Source: Cephalotus follicularis | Taxonomy: Eukaryota; Streptophyta; Magnoliopsida; Oxalidales; Cephalotaceae | DNA length: 64,000 nucleotides | Reading direction: 5' to 3' | Assembly (NCBI GenBank): GCA_001972305.1 | Contig: BDDD01000532.1 | Location: 430,169-494,168, forward strand | Part shown: piece after piece, positions 1 through 11,601 of the stretch | How positions within the stretch are numbered: the stretch's first letter is position 1 | Layout: every line of letters starts with the position of its first letter | Position numbers and translations under genes: made by a program | The notes under the pieces: generated by a model | What the model saw: the letters and a program-made list of their open reading frames with translations, nothing else | Database searches by the model: none | What the model was told of the DNA's origin: nothing

Positions 1-3000
1 TGCATTACCCAGAAAAAGATTTGGAAGATTTATAAAAGACATAATGGACCTTACCATTATCTACTTCTTGTCATAAATCCATGACCCTTTCGTAGGATTT
101 TAGACTTGTGTTCCTCCTGAAACATTTACCCAAACTGAGATAAAACACCGGTGATGGTATTGAAGTAGTGAAAACCTCCATTTGCATTGACCGATATTGG
201 TTCACTACCATCAGTGTGGACTTAACCTAATATGTCCACTGTCCTTTCTCAACACTCGGAGAAAGGAGATTTGGTCATCACACCAATCAAACATGGTGCA
301 CACGATGGAAAGGACCACACGTCCTGGATGTCCAATAGACCATCCTTAACCATTGTGTTTTCCTAGCATCTCTAGGATGACCTAATCAACAATGCAATAA
401 GAATGAAGGATTTAGTCTTTTATTAATTTGTTCAATTGAATTGTTAATATAATGTTACGGTAATTGTATAAGACGTAGATCTCTTTAGTCCACGTGCCTC
501 TTGCACTAACTAGAACATTGAAATGTATAAGACTAAGAATTTATACCAAAAAATTTGAGCTTGCAGCTCATCTTATACATTTATTACATAGAAACAAAAT
601 TCCATACAATGTTCTTTATATACAGAGATCAAATCTTTATTACATAACCATTTACAAAAATATACAATTCATAAACGCCAACCATAAAGGTGTGAATCCT
701 CGATGCATCACCATAGCGCTAGTCCATAGCTTTATCAGCTCTCTCAGCTGTCTAGCGTCTCTCAGCCACCTGCAAAGAGTTACAAATGTTAGTCTCACAA
801 TTTGAGCCAACTACTCAATTTGAACTTACATTGTAAACTAGATAAAACATGAAAGTACCTAACCATAAACTATTTTCTGCTTTGGACTGTAGGAACAGAT
901 TATAATCTCTTCCAGTTGCCTTAGCTTCCCATGATGGAAGTAGGCAAACTCCATATAAAACTTTTGATCATTTTTCTAAAATGGAATCCCTTTGCACTAG
1001 CTGCCTCTTCCTTGGGTTTTCACCCTTGGAACTTAGATTCACTTGATCTATCTCCCCTTGGGATTATTCTAGTAGGAAATCGAGATATCACAGATGACCA
1101 TGACCTCTCTTGGTCAAAATCTACCTTTACAGTCATCGACTAGGTGCCATACAACTCCTCGAGTTGTGTAAGCATGACACACAAGGTTTGTGAGTGCATA
1201 ACCCAATCATGAGAAATTGTGGCAATATGCCAACAATTGATAGGGTAAGAGCTCGATAATCGTCATTCCACCATTTAGCCCAACTGGCCTTGTGATGGTC
1301 GGATACATCGTTCACTAGCTCGGGGTTATCTTAGTCATGACATGAGCGACTCTCATGCTCGTGAAAATGTTACGTTAACGCGTTTCCATTAAGTTAAATA
1401 CGGATGTTAGAGTTTTGGAGTGTTTAAATGTGTTTGAAAATTGGTTTGTGTTGTTCGCCAATTTGAGTATATAATCAAGTATGTGAAAAATAGCAACCTA
1501 TATGAGAAAAAAGAAAGAGAATGTTAACAGATCATTCCATTTATGTTATTACCATAATCCTTGGTCTTTTGTAATTATGGCTTCTCTCACTATTCTAATC
1601 GTGTCCCACACCTCCATGTGGAATTCGAGAAGCCTCTTGCTTCCTAGTGGGGATCGAAATCTATCTCTCTTTATTATGGCATCGGCGGTGGGCATGAAAA
1701 ACCACAATATCAAGACAGTTAGACATAAGTGCCCACTTACATTAGGACCTCTTGCCCTCAGTGTAAGATCCGATACAAATTCTGGCATCACGACCCATAC
1801 AATCCACAGCGTTGGGCTGTGCCAATAGTATGACCCCGGTATAAGTCCGAACCCACAATCCTCAAAGAAATGAACCTATTTTGTTACCCATAAGGGAGCT
1901 TGTCAGAGTTTCAAAACATGGTTATTTCCTTCCAGTGCACCTCACACTGAAATTGAATAGAAATGGTCATACGGGGGACCTCTACGGTGGGCAGTGCTAT
2001 CCCCAATATGTCCACACCATTCAACGAAAATTATGGAAGGCCAACGACGGGGCAACCATATGCCCCACCGCTTATGGACTTATTATTTCACAAGTTGGAG
2101 GAATTTGGTCTCATCAAATTTTTATATATTACCATGCCATTAATTAGATTGATTTTATCTTCCAATCCAATTGAGCGGCTTAGCATGCTTGATGTGTTTG
2201 GATTGTTTGTAAAAAGAAAACATCCATCTCATGCAACCTATTTCCCACTTAGAAATAAATATGGTCTGGCCAGGGACTAAATCTATGAGTGATCACACAT
2301 GCCAATGTGACCACTCGATCTCCTAGGTAAACTATTTAAAACTACTTTATTACAAAATGCACCACGCATACATGGCCTTCACTTGGTCTTGTAACTTCCT
2401 TTATCTTCCTCTACAAGCTCATTTGTTATTCTTCTCTTCTTTGTTTACAAAATGAAATTTCTCAAAATACATTAAAAATAAAGGACAGAATACAAATTGA
2501 AGGGAGATAAAGAATAATTCAAATAAGGAATCGATGGTGCTCGCAGGCAACCAAATTACAGACCAAATAAAAACACAAGTTAACAAAGCAAATTAAACCA
2601 TCCACAAAAGAAATCAAAAGCTAAGTCCAGTCCCATAACCAGCCATCATGCATAAGACATTTAAAATCTACATCCACTATAGACTTTAAATAAACACATG
2701 GAATTTCAATTTCCGATGGCCAATCTAAATAATTTCACAAGTCCGCCGACATTCCAATAAACCTCTCACTAGATCATTTAAAACCTAGTTTCCCAAAAAA
2801 TATTATTTTATTTTATAAAACAACCATGGAAAGGGAATTAAACCAGAATTTCAGGTACTTTAATTATTCCAAAATAGCCACCAAAACCGAAATTAAAGTC
2901 CAATTGAAATTAAACGGATCACTCTTTTGGAAACCTGGCAAGGGTTCCCGGTCGATTTGGTCCTAGGACGCAAGTGTGTATAATTTTATTTTTTCAAAAA

Positions 3001-3170
3001 TACCAAGACTGAAAGTCATGGTCCACACTTACATCTTAGTACCAAATAGAAACGCCTAGGATCTCCGTTTAACTAACAAGCGAACTAAAACAAGAACAAG
3101 CATGCACATAAAGATAAACCGCACACACGTCGATAAAGATAAAAGTGAGAGTGAAGCAATCATACCAACG
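1..3170. other. Unassigned AT-rich non-coding DNA
   Basis: No reading frame here resembles a known protein. The short open frames mostly begin at GTG or TTG, are under about 110 codons and have no domain-like composition. The sequence is moderately AT-rich and unlike the viral or Tekay parts further right. It may be the remains of a retroelement entering from the left of the window, but I found no LTR boundary, primer site or target duplication. Confidence 0.5.
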
Positions 3171-4060
3171 TTGGAGGCTCCATCACTTTGCCGCTACACA
3201 CTTGCGGTAGCAACTGCCGGTCACCGGTAACACTGCCGGTTTTCGAACAGTCCACGTTTGGTCCAATCTTGATACCAACAGACTTCAAAAAATCTGCTCA
3301 ACCCGAAACTGGAGGAGACTATCCCGAAACCGCGCCGGAACACGGCGGGCAGAGGCGGCGACTCACTGAGTTCGGACTCAGTGAGTTCGGTCAACTCGTC
3401 ATTGACCGGCTTTGACATATGTGGACGCCAACACCCTGATGAACACGCTGGTGCTGAGACTCGGGGAGACTCGTCCTGGAACGACGAAAACAACCGGCGG
3501 AGAGTCACGGGGTTGACTCTCCGTTGGTCGTCAGTGGTCGCCAAACCACCAAACGGCTCAGTGACACCAGCCCGACACACCCTGACCCTAGACTCGCCGT
3601 GACTCATCGCGGAACGCCAAGTCACAGCAGCCCGACGCGTCAACTCGCCCAGTTGACTCACTAAACGCAAAACGGCCAGAAAATGACCGAGAAACGCAAA
3701 ACAAAGATCAAAATGGATAGAGCCATGGATTGGCTCCACCCACTGTGATCAACGGCGGTGGAAGAGACGCCGGGAGCAAGAAACGGACAAAAAACGCAAA
3801 CGACCGAGAGGGAGAAACAAAGGAGAAGAAGGGAGAAAACGGCAGAGAGAAAGGAGAAGCCTTACCAGGGATGGTCGCTCGCCTTCTCACGGCCTCCAGC
3901 ACGAAGCGCCGGTCTCTCCTCCGGCCAAAACGCGCCCCTGCACGCCAGACGCCATGTGCGCCTCTCCTCTACCCAAAACGCACGAGTCTTGCGTTATAAG
4001 ATGAAGAAAACGGAGAGATGGGAGAGAGTGTGAGAGAGATTGAGAGAGAGATTTTTAAAA
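3171..4060. other. GC-rich block resembling an LTR leader
   Basis: A GC-rich island with many variants of GAGTCAACTC and CACTGAGTTC, followed by a purine-rich stretch (about 3770-3870 and 4010-4050). Very similar motif use occurs in the GC-rich parts of the LTRs at 20284-23708 (near 23100-23570) and 48093-51337 (near 48720-48960). This suggests part of a related LTR in minus orientation. No TG/CA ends or duplication could be fixed. Open frames in both directions here are composition artefacts. Confidence 0.4.
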
Positions 4061-5718
4061 AATCATTTTTGACTTAAAAAAAAAGTTTTGACTTAATTAA
4101 AATTAAGTCTCTCTCTCTTATTTCTCTTTTCTCCTTTAATTAAAATCTCTTTCAATTTTAATTTTGTTTCACATACATGTTTAATAATTCTCTCAATTAA
4201 TTAAACATGTTTCTCTCTTTAATTTTGATCTAATAAAATTAAATGATGCTCCGGCTTCAAATCTCTTATATATCAAGATGACAATTAGTGGAATGAAAAA
4301 ACAAATCTGTAATGTCAAAATAATATATACTAGTTAAAAACTAGATTTACCACCAAGCGAGCATGTGTGCAGCATGCGCCACTTTTCCAATAATCAGGCG
4401 GGACCCGAAAACCCGGTGGATTTCTGATACGATGATAAATTTCTCAGAACATCCCGGAGTTCTGGTACGACTATCCAGCTAATAGTCCCTGTGTGATCTA
4501 TAATCACCCCCGGATTCGCGGAACAAAAAGTACCACGTCTATCAATCGTTAACTCGATCCCCAGTACTTTATCACTATCATCGGTTTGCGTGCCGCGTAT
4601 CATTCCTCATCTCGGCTCCGACCGTGGACTAGGGTTTGGATAAATGTCACCCCTAGGTAAAACCGCGATAACTATAATTCTATGAACGCACGGAGACTAT
4701 GGGAGATATCCCCGGAAACCTCTCATTCCCATTCTCTCAGTGCCTGGCCATAACTTTAAGTCTTCAACGGTCACAGATGTTATAGAGCCTATAACCCTCA
4801 ACACGGGTGTTATGATCTCATCTTGCGCACTCGCCCACACATCTCAATGCCTCCCACAAGGCCCAAAGACAACCCTTTTTCCAGCACGTGGCTAGTGCTG
4901 GGGAAGGCAGAAATCAAAGCCAAGCAGTTACTACACAACGTATGTCAGCCGCTCAGGTCTAACGATACAATGTAAATCATGTATGATCTACTAGTCACCT
5001 TTGACTAAGCACTACTGCGACAATAGGAACTCTATTGACAGAGGTGTTGACTCTCCAAATAGATAACCTATGGTGGGTTGGTTCAGTGTCGTGCCGCTGC
5101 ACGCACCCCGCATTAGCTTTAGGGTAAAACCCAAATGGCAATGAGATGATCTATCCTCTTTTACCATTCGGAGCAAGCATAACACTGCAAGTCTTTGCGG
5201 TTCATCAATTTCCCTAAGAGAGTGAACCTATGACTTGGAACTTTTGTCACAAGGGAGTAAGGATCTCATTCTCATAACCTCTCAGGCACGAGATCCAACC
5301 CTTTACGGACAGGGCGCTATATGTGTATTCAGTTGACATGGTGATCAATTGATCCGTAGAGGCGGTATGGGATAATACATATAGTAAAATGTCAATCTTT
5401 ACTGAAATATGCATAATAGAACATGAATGGAACTAAGAATGTACGATTCAAGAGTGTGTCATATGTCAACAACATATGTTTGCAGCCTTCTCGTGGCTTG
5501 CAGGGACACCCTAATCTAACATCTTTTACTATTGTCTAGAGCCCATTTGTACTAGTTACCAGAGAGCACATTCTCTCTGTAATCCAATTCTTGTAATTAG
5601 GCCCAGAAAATTGAATTGGGGTCCATAAAAACATTAATATCTACCTTTGTTTTGCCCTATCACCCTAATCAGAAAGCATTCATTCTTCAATTTCTTCCGG
5701 TGAATATACAAGTGTCTG
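4061..5718. other. CT/AT low-complexity tract then unassigned repeat-like DNA
   Basis: Bases 4061-4230 are simple CT- and AT-rich sequence. Bases 4380-5640 are ordinary-composition non-coding DNA with no recognisable protein. The segment ends ...GTGTCTGACA at 5718, just before viral homology starts at about 5724. A TGACA end abutting an interrupted viral copy looks like the right end of an unidentified LTR element. No matching duplication is visible in the window. Confidence 0.35.
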
Positions 5719-5723
5719 ACAGG

Positions 5724-5990
5724 TTCCCTGACTATTTAACTCGAGAATTTTTGCAGGGACCAAGCTAAATGACGCAAGCAAAAATGCTGCCCACAAAGAT
5801 AGAAGAAAAATATTTGAGTAAGAAATTATCTCCCACTGAGATAAAAATCAAAAATTCAAGAGCATTTTTCTTTTCAAATACTATTTTCAAAACATTAAGA
5901 GAATACAATCTCCAAGACATAATTAAAAACATTCAAAAAATGAGATGCTTACGTAATCTCGAACAAATGATCCTATGGAATTGGGGCTAA
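5724..5990 (+). pseudogene. Viral fragment: end of RNase H ORF and start of ORF2A (type A)
   Basis: The first bases encode the tail of the pararetroviral RT-RNase H polyprotein (DYLTREFLQGPS then TAA). The next ORF starts directly at 5769, so stop and start touch as TAAATG. That second ORF (MTQAKMLPTK..., with one LSPTEIK motif) is the N-terminus of the accessory protein called ORF2A here. It matches 9338-9703 closely up to KNIQKMRC at about 5950, then diverges and stops. The function of ORF2A is unknown. This is a truncated plus-strand copy, opposite in orientation to most of the viral array. Confidence 0.75.
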
Positions 5991-6138
5991 TAAATTTTCT
6001 CTGCTCTTCTGATAACTATTCTATTTTTAAAATTGCTAGTAGATAAATAAGAATCTTTAAAAACATTAAAAAAACTATATTTTTTTCTTTTTTGCTATGT
6101 GTAATAATCTTTGTCTCCCAAATTATAGATGCACTCTA
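5991..6138. other. AT-rich filler beside viral fragment
   Basis: About 150 AT-rich bases with no coding content. The part near 6096-6128, read in reverse complement, resembles 9700-9735 beside the inverted viral junction (shared GGGAGACA core). The last five bases, CTCTA (6134-6138), are the left copy of the target duplication of the solo LTR that follows. Confidence 0.5.
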
Positions 6139-6825
6139 TGTGACGACCGAATTCCCTTTGGTACTATTCATGCATACATCGTACCGTATTTGTACCGCAT
6201 TAGACCGTATTGTATTGAGGTATTCTTATACCTATTGATATTGTATTGGTTATATGCATGTATAGTCGGGTTTTTGGGCCGAGTTTCGGGGAGTTGATCA
6301 AATTGACTATTTAAGTCAATTTTCTCCATTTTCTCTCATTATTCTCATTTCCTCTCCTCTCTCTATCTTCTCTCTCTCTCCCTCTTGCTGGCAGCCTCCA
6401 CCTTCCTCTCTTGCAGCTGGAATTGCATCTCCATCAACAAAAGCAGTGATTACAAGTTATAACTTACCAATTGAACAAGAAAGTAGCGGTTTTTGAGTGA
6501 TTTCTACCGATCGATTGAGTGGAAGCTCAACTTTTGAAGCTTCAGTGTTAGGTAGGACTTCTTTACCGAATTGCCTACTATTTTATTGGTTGATTGACTG
6601 AATTACATGATTGAATTGAATGATTGAGTGATTGAATTGAGGTTTTTGGGTTTATAGCAAACCCTTGACCTAATTGTTAAATTGAATGATTGAATTGATT
6701 TTGGAAGGTTGTAACTAGCTTTACTAACCTCAAATGATTGATTGTAAACTTTGGTTTTCAAAGAATGTCTTTTAATTGGATTTTGGTATGAGATTGGCCC
6801 ATTTTCTATCAGAAAAATCGACACT

Positions 6826-7150
6826 GCCAGGAAAGACGTCGACCCCTAGCCCAAAGGCGTCGATGTCTTTCTCACACGAGAGCAACATCTTTGATTCTGC
6901 AGAAAAGACATCGACGTCTTTATAAAGACGTCGACGTCTTTTCCTCGAGATGTCTCTCCCCAGAAAAGGCGTCGATGTCGAACATCGACGCTTATTCTCT
7001 CGTTAATTTTATTGAAAAGCATCGACGCCTTTCTCAAAAGACGTCGACGTCTTTTGGCCAATCCTCTACATGAACAAGGAAAGACATCGACGTCTTTCCT
7101 CCATTTTCAAGAGGAGTCGACGTCTTTCATTAAAGACGTCAACGCCTAAT
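6826..7150. repeat. Palindromic GACGTC minisatellite in Tekay LTR
   Basis: About ten degenerate copies of AAAGACGTCGACGTCTTT. Two are perfect palindromes: 18 bp at 6924-6941 and 20 bp at 7036-7055. Equivalent clusters lie at about 33285-33425, 39650-39970 and 55475-55810 in the other LTR copies. GACGTC contains the ACGT core bound by plant bZIP factors, so an enhancer role is possible but is inference. Confidence 0.85.
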
Positions 7151-7279
7151 GTACTGAAAAGAGTTTTGACTATTTTAAAGCTAGTTTTCTACTTCTTTTC
7201 ACATAGCCACTTGACTGGAACCTCACTTGAGGTGTTCAAGTGTTTGAAAACAGTTTTGTTGATTGTACTGACCGATTGA

Positions 7280-7745
7280 TTGCTTGGGTCATGAGTGTTG
7301 ATGCGAGTCTAAGTCGGTAAAATGGATGCACGTTCCCATCCCTCCATTAGGCACCACCACTTATTGCTTTGCTTCGATGTTGTATTGGTACATCGATCGA
7401 TTGCTTGAGTCATGAGTGTTGTTGCGAGCCTAAGTCAGTACGATGGACGCACGTTCCCATTTCTCCATTAGACACCACCACTTATTGACTTTACCTAATA
7501 TTGTATTGACTTGATTGATTGATCGATTGTGTTGTATGGATCCTATAGAGCGACCTTATGATTCGTGTCGGCATGTTAGGGCATTGACCTTGTCCGCCTA
7601 TTCCGTCGATCGTTTCATTTATTATACTGTATTGACCCACTGACGAGCGGTATTGATTGTTGCTCCCTTTATGGTTGAGCTTACCGATTGTTGCTCCCTG
7701 ACGGTAGAGCTTACCGATTGCTCCTTTTTTGGTTGAGCTTACCGT
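7280..7745 (+). repeat. Direct repeats within Tekay LTR
   Basis: Two copies (about 7285-7370 and 7405-7490) of a unit containing GAGTCATGAGTGTTG, then GCACGTTCCCAT and CACCACTTATTG, spaced roughly 120 bp. They are followed at about 7655-7745 by three short copies of a TTGCTCC...TAGAGCTTACCG unit. The same repeats occur inverted in the minus-strand LTRs, so they belong to the family and not to this copy alone. Confidence 0.75.
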
Positions 7746-8535
7746 ATTGACCCAGCCATAGGCTGGAAGATCTACGAGTTCCAGACCTGATCAATCTGGA
7801 AATCGTAGATAGATCTCCCACCCTTTTTGAAGGACTACCTTCCGTGGGATTGATCATCACTGACAGATTGACATTGTATTGACCGGGTCGCATGTTCTAT
7901 AGGATATTGATTGATTGATTGGGTGTTTCATACACCACCACTGAGTGTCTGCCATTGATTGATTGTCATAGATCCTGTCCGTATGCTCTATTGGGCCATT
8001 GTCATACGGATAGTCTGATCGCCAATTGTACACGTACATATTCTATGTCATGCATTGATATTGTACACCGCACATTGTTATTGAATAAATTGTCACCGAT
8101 ATTGCACATTGTACATGCATACATGCTGCATGGGGTTTCTGCTTAGCCAGTGTGGCTAACCCCATCCTTCGGGGTGGGGCTGTGTTGTACCTTTGTGTGC
8201 TGCATAGGTAGGGCAGCAGGTAGCAGTGGACAGAAGGACTGAGGACCGTTGATCGCATGACTGCTTGGACAGCGAGGAGTTGGTTATGATAGATTGTTAA
8301 TGTATTGAAAAGACTTTTATTGTAAATGAATTGTATCGTTTGTCTGGATCAGTGTATTGTTTCTTCCGTAACTGATATATATATATTGCAAAGTTTTAAG
8401 TTTTTCCGTATTTTATATTGCTAGTTCCAACCATTGTATTGTATATTGGACTGAGCGTAATGCCACGTGTCCGCCCTGCGGGCTCGGGGTGTTACACTCT
8501 ATCTACTTGATATGTGTAATAAATATTTTATTTTT

Positions 8536-9337
8536 GGATGTAACTTCTATATTTTCAAATTCTATAGAACAACATTTTAAACACTTATATACTTTATACA
8601 AAATCATTCAAATTAATGGTTTAGTATTATCAAAAACAAAATTAAAATTATTTAGTGCACATATCAGATTTCTTAGTCATAACATATATCAAGGAACTAT
8701 TACACCAATCCAAAGATCCATTTTGTTCGCTGAAAAATTTCCAGATATTATTATAGACAAAAAAACAATTGCAGAGATTCTTAGGAAGTTTAAATTATAT
8801 AAGAGATTTTATTCCAAATCTCCAAGATCTATGTACTCCATTATATCACAAACTACGAAATAATCCTCATCCCTGGACGAATATACACACTCAATTAATT
8901 AAAAAAATTAAGATTTATGCCAAAGAAATTCCCTGTTTACACTTGCCAACACATGAAGCAGATGCCTCCGATATTGGCTATGGTGGTATTCTAAAACAAT
9001 TAATAAATAACAAAGAACAATTAGTACAATACACTAGTGGTTCTTGGAACAATGCACAAAGAAATTATGCTACTGTCAAGAAAGAAATTTTAGCTATTGT
9101 ATTATGCATTCAAAAATTTCAAAGTGATCTTTTAAATCAAAAATTCCTTATTAGAGTTGACTGTGCAGCAGTCGGTTCCATTTTAAATAAAGATGTAAAA
9201 ACTTAGCATCTAAACAAATATTTGCTCGCTAGCAAGGAATTTTATCTAGCTTTGATTTTACTATTGAACATATTAAAGGAGACTCAAACTCACTCCCTAA
9301 CTATTTAACTCAAGAATTTTTGCAGGGACCAAGCTAA
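8536..9337 (+). pseudogene. Pararetroviral RT C-terminus and RNase H (type A fragment)
   Basis: Homologous to the C-terminal RT and RNase H part of a Caulimoviridae polyprotein. After the decayed catalytic region (DVTSIFSNSIEQHFKHL, where YIDDVLIFS is expected) comes the RT thumb and connection. A frame change near 8770 leads into QRFLGSLNYIRDFIP. RNase H follows, with its acidic residues visible in EADASDIGYGG, KKEILAIVL and IRVDCAA. An in-frame stop follows near 9206. The ORF ends with LPNYLTQEFLQGPS and a TAA directly before the next ATG. The N-terminal RT half is missing. Plus strand, opposite to the main array. Non-functional. Confidence 0.85.
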
Positions 9338-9703
9338 ATGACACAAGCAAAAATGCTTCCCACCAAGACAGAAGAAAAATATTTGAGTAAGAAATTATCT
9401 CCCACTGAGATAGAAATCAGAAATTCAAGAGTATTTTTCTTTTCAAATAGTATTTTCAAAATATTAAGAGAATACAATCTTGAAGATATAATTAAAAACA
9501 TTCAAAAAATGAGATGCAAAAATTTATTTAACAACTTCCAATTAATCCAAGACTTCCTCAAACACATCATTTTAAACCCAATACAATTTCCTTATATCTC
9601 CACTAGACATTTTTTTCATTATCTACCACCAGACCAACAAAAAACTTGTCCGGAAATACTTGATACTTGTAAAAATATTATCAAAAACACTGGTTTGTAT
9701 TAA
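9338..9703 (+). pseudogene. ORF2A N-terminal part (type A accessory protein)
   Basis: A 121-codon open frame that starts immediately after the RNase H stop (TAAATG). It carries one LSPTEIEIRNSR motif and a hydrophobic, asparagine-rich segment (FNNFQLIQDFLKHI) followed by CPEILDTC. The same series occurs near the middle of the longer ORF2A at 43774-45438 (SPTEIEIRNSRAFFF ... CPEILDTC). It lacks the upstream repeat region of that copy and is cut short at the inverted junction near 9704. No enzymatic motif is visible. It is a virus-specific protein of unknown role. Confidence 0.7.
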
Positions 9704-9744
9704 ATTGGGAGACATTGAATTGTTGTAAACAAAACAAAATAATA
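9704..9744. other. Head-to-head junction of inverted viral copies
   Basis: Plus-strand type A sequence ends here and minus-strand type A RT sequence begins about 40 bases later, so two viral fragments meet 3' end to 3' end. The spacer is AT-rich and includes GGGAGACATTG, which is related in inverted form to about 6096-6128. No duplication brackets it. This looks like an end-joining junction made during or after integration. Confidence 0.6.
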
Positions 9745-10345
9745 AATACAAAGTTGGTAATTGTTTTTTATTAACAATAATGTTTGGAAATTTTTCAATA
9801 AATAAATTGGATTTTCGAATGGGTATATGATGGTTATATGTGAAAAAAAAAATTAATTTTGTTTTTGGTAATACTAAACTTTTAATTTGAATGATCTTGT
9901 AGAAAGTATATAAGTGTTTAAAATGTTGTTCTATAGAAAATGTTAAAACATCATCAATATATGTAATTGAAAAGGATGAATAAGGATTAAATATGAAGTT
10001 CGTAATTTTTTGAAATTTACTAGGGGCATCTTTGAATAGCATTACATTCCACTCGTAACGTTCAAAGAGAGTAGTAAGATTAGTTCTGTATCTATAATTT
10101 TCTTGAATATGTATTTACCAGAATCCTCACTTTAAATCAAAATTTGAAAATAGCTTTGTTTCAGTTAATCTTTTTAAATCTTTTGGAATAGGATGTCTAA
10201 TACATTATGAATTGGCATAAAAGACTGTACAATTCCAAGGGGGTTTGTTAGACCTAATTAACGATTTATGAATTTCTTTTTTACAATGTTCCATTAATTC
10301 ATAAGTCATTTGAATTGGTCTTGCTTTAGTTGGAATGTTTTGTTC
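9745..10345 (-). pseudogene. Pararetroviral reverse transcriptase fragment (type A)
   Basis: Minus-strand RT of the endogenous pararetrovirus. The catalytic motif is intact as TYIDDVLTF, preceded by a decayed FGLKNAPSEFQ equivalent (FKDAPSKFQKI). The segment nearer 10050-10330 holds the N-terminal RT half with several frame changes, recognisable by comparison with the better-kept copy at 45439-45835. The C-terminal RT and RNase H are absent because the copy ends at the inverted junction. It continues upstream (higher coordinates) into the protease at 10346-11596. Non-functional. Confidence 0.85.
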
Positions 10346-11596
10346 AATAAAATCTTTTTCATATGGTAAGGACACCATATGTCGTTTCCTGTGCCAAAAG
10401 GTATCAGGAAGATCTGAACAAAGTTTGTTAATTATGTTATTTTTTAATAAGTTAATTTTTTTCTTTTATTTGTGAGGTTTGTAATTGTTGTTCAAGTTTT
10501 TTATTTGATATTTCTTGTTTCATAAAATATAAATGATTTTCTTTTGTTTTTATCAAATTTACAGAATGTTATTTAAATAAAGAAAATATTTTTAAAAGAT
10601 TAATATCTTTAGTAATGGGTTTTTCTTTAAAAGCAAATAGAATATTCCGTTGAAATATTTTTATCGTAATGCCTTCATTTGTTATTTTAAATGGTTTAAT
10701 AACTTCTAAAAATGGTTGACCTAAGATTATTCCTATGTCTAAGTCTTTGACTAAGATAAATGGTTGTTTTATGCAAACATCTTTATTACAGATATGGACA
10801 TCAGAAATTTTGAATTTAACTCTAAAATTTTTACCATTAGCAATGGATAATCTTTTTTTAGTTTTTTCAAAGTATTTTGTTGGAATTAATCCTTCCTGTA
10901 TACAATTCATTTGTGCTCCTGAATCAATCAGAGCATTTGTTTGGAGTTTAAAAGAATCTTGTATTGTGATGGTAATGTTAATGTGCCATTTTTTATAAGT
11001 TATTCTTTCTATTAAATGAATAAATTTGGTTGATGTTTCTTCTTGGTCTTCTAAATTAATTTCTTTATCAGAAGAAGAGAAAGACGAATGTTTTTGTAAT
11101 AATATTTGTTCTAAATTTATAATATGTTTCTTAGTTTTTTGTTTAAATTTTTGTAGTTCTTGTTTAGTATCTTTAATTTCTTTTTTGTAAATCTTGTAGA
11201 GTTATATTTTGTGATGGTGGATTTTCAAATTTTTGAAATATTTCTTGTAATGTGTAAGGTTGACTAGTTGATGTTGATGGTTCATTTATTATTAATTTTT
11301 TTAATTTTAGTAAATATTATCTTTTTAAATCTGGGTCATCAATTTTATCAGCTATTTTTAGTAATAAATTTGATTCATTTTGTTTGTCAGTATTTATCAT
11401 ACAAATAGTTTTTTCATTATCTTCCTTTTTTATTTTAGTAATTTCTTTAACAATTTCTTTAGTAGAAAAATGTTTATTTTCTTTTTTTATATTTCTATTT
11501 TTGTTTTCTAAAAATTTTTGTTTTTCTAAATTCTTTTCTTCTAAGTATAATTTGTTTTCTATGGATGTTTTAGTTTGAAAAGAATTATTTTTAATG
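10346..11596 (-). pseudogene. Pararetroviral aspartic protease and upstream linker (type A)
   Basis: On the minus strand, from high to low coordinates: a lysine-rich linker (HFSTKEIVKE), then KTICMINTDKQNESN and a DDPDLKR segment, then a coiled-coil-like KEIKD...LQKFKQ region. The retropepsin-like protease comes last. Its active site is intact at about 10915-10945 (ALIDSGAQMNC), followed by QEGLIPTKYFEKT and the family motif IILGQPFLEVI. In florendovirus-like genomes this precedes RT, as here. No capsid or zinc knuckle lies between linker and protease, the same as in the second type A copy (45836-46930). Several frameshifts are present. The upstream part is interrupted by the solo LTR at 11602. 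Confidence 0.83.
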
Positions 11597-11601
11597 ATTT
11601 C

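Larger units (their letters stand above)
6139..8496 (+). mobile_element. Solo LTR, Tekay/Del chromovirus family
   Basis: Begins TGTGACGACCG and ends GGGGTGTTACA, with a perfect 5-bp duplication CTCTA at 6134-6138 and 8497-8501. Length is 2358 bp. It is the same LTR family as 38117-40686, 54072-56524 and 61378 onward, but in the opposite (plus) orientation. No gag or pol is attached, so it is the usual remnant of LTR-LTR recombination. It interrupts AT-rich sequence between two plus-strand viral fragments. Internal features are the GACGTC palindrome cluster and the direct repeats listed separately. Confidence 0.93.

Noticed and set aside
494-2280. Several open frames of 60-108 codons in the first 2.3 kb
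   Set aside because: They start mostly at non-ATG codons, overlap on both strands, match nothing recognisable and lack domain-like composition.
3221-4033. Open frames on both strands up to 172 codons
   Set aside because: They coincide with a GC-rich repeat block and purine runs; the same situation occurs in other LTRs here.
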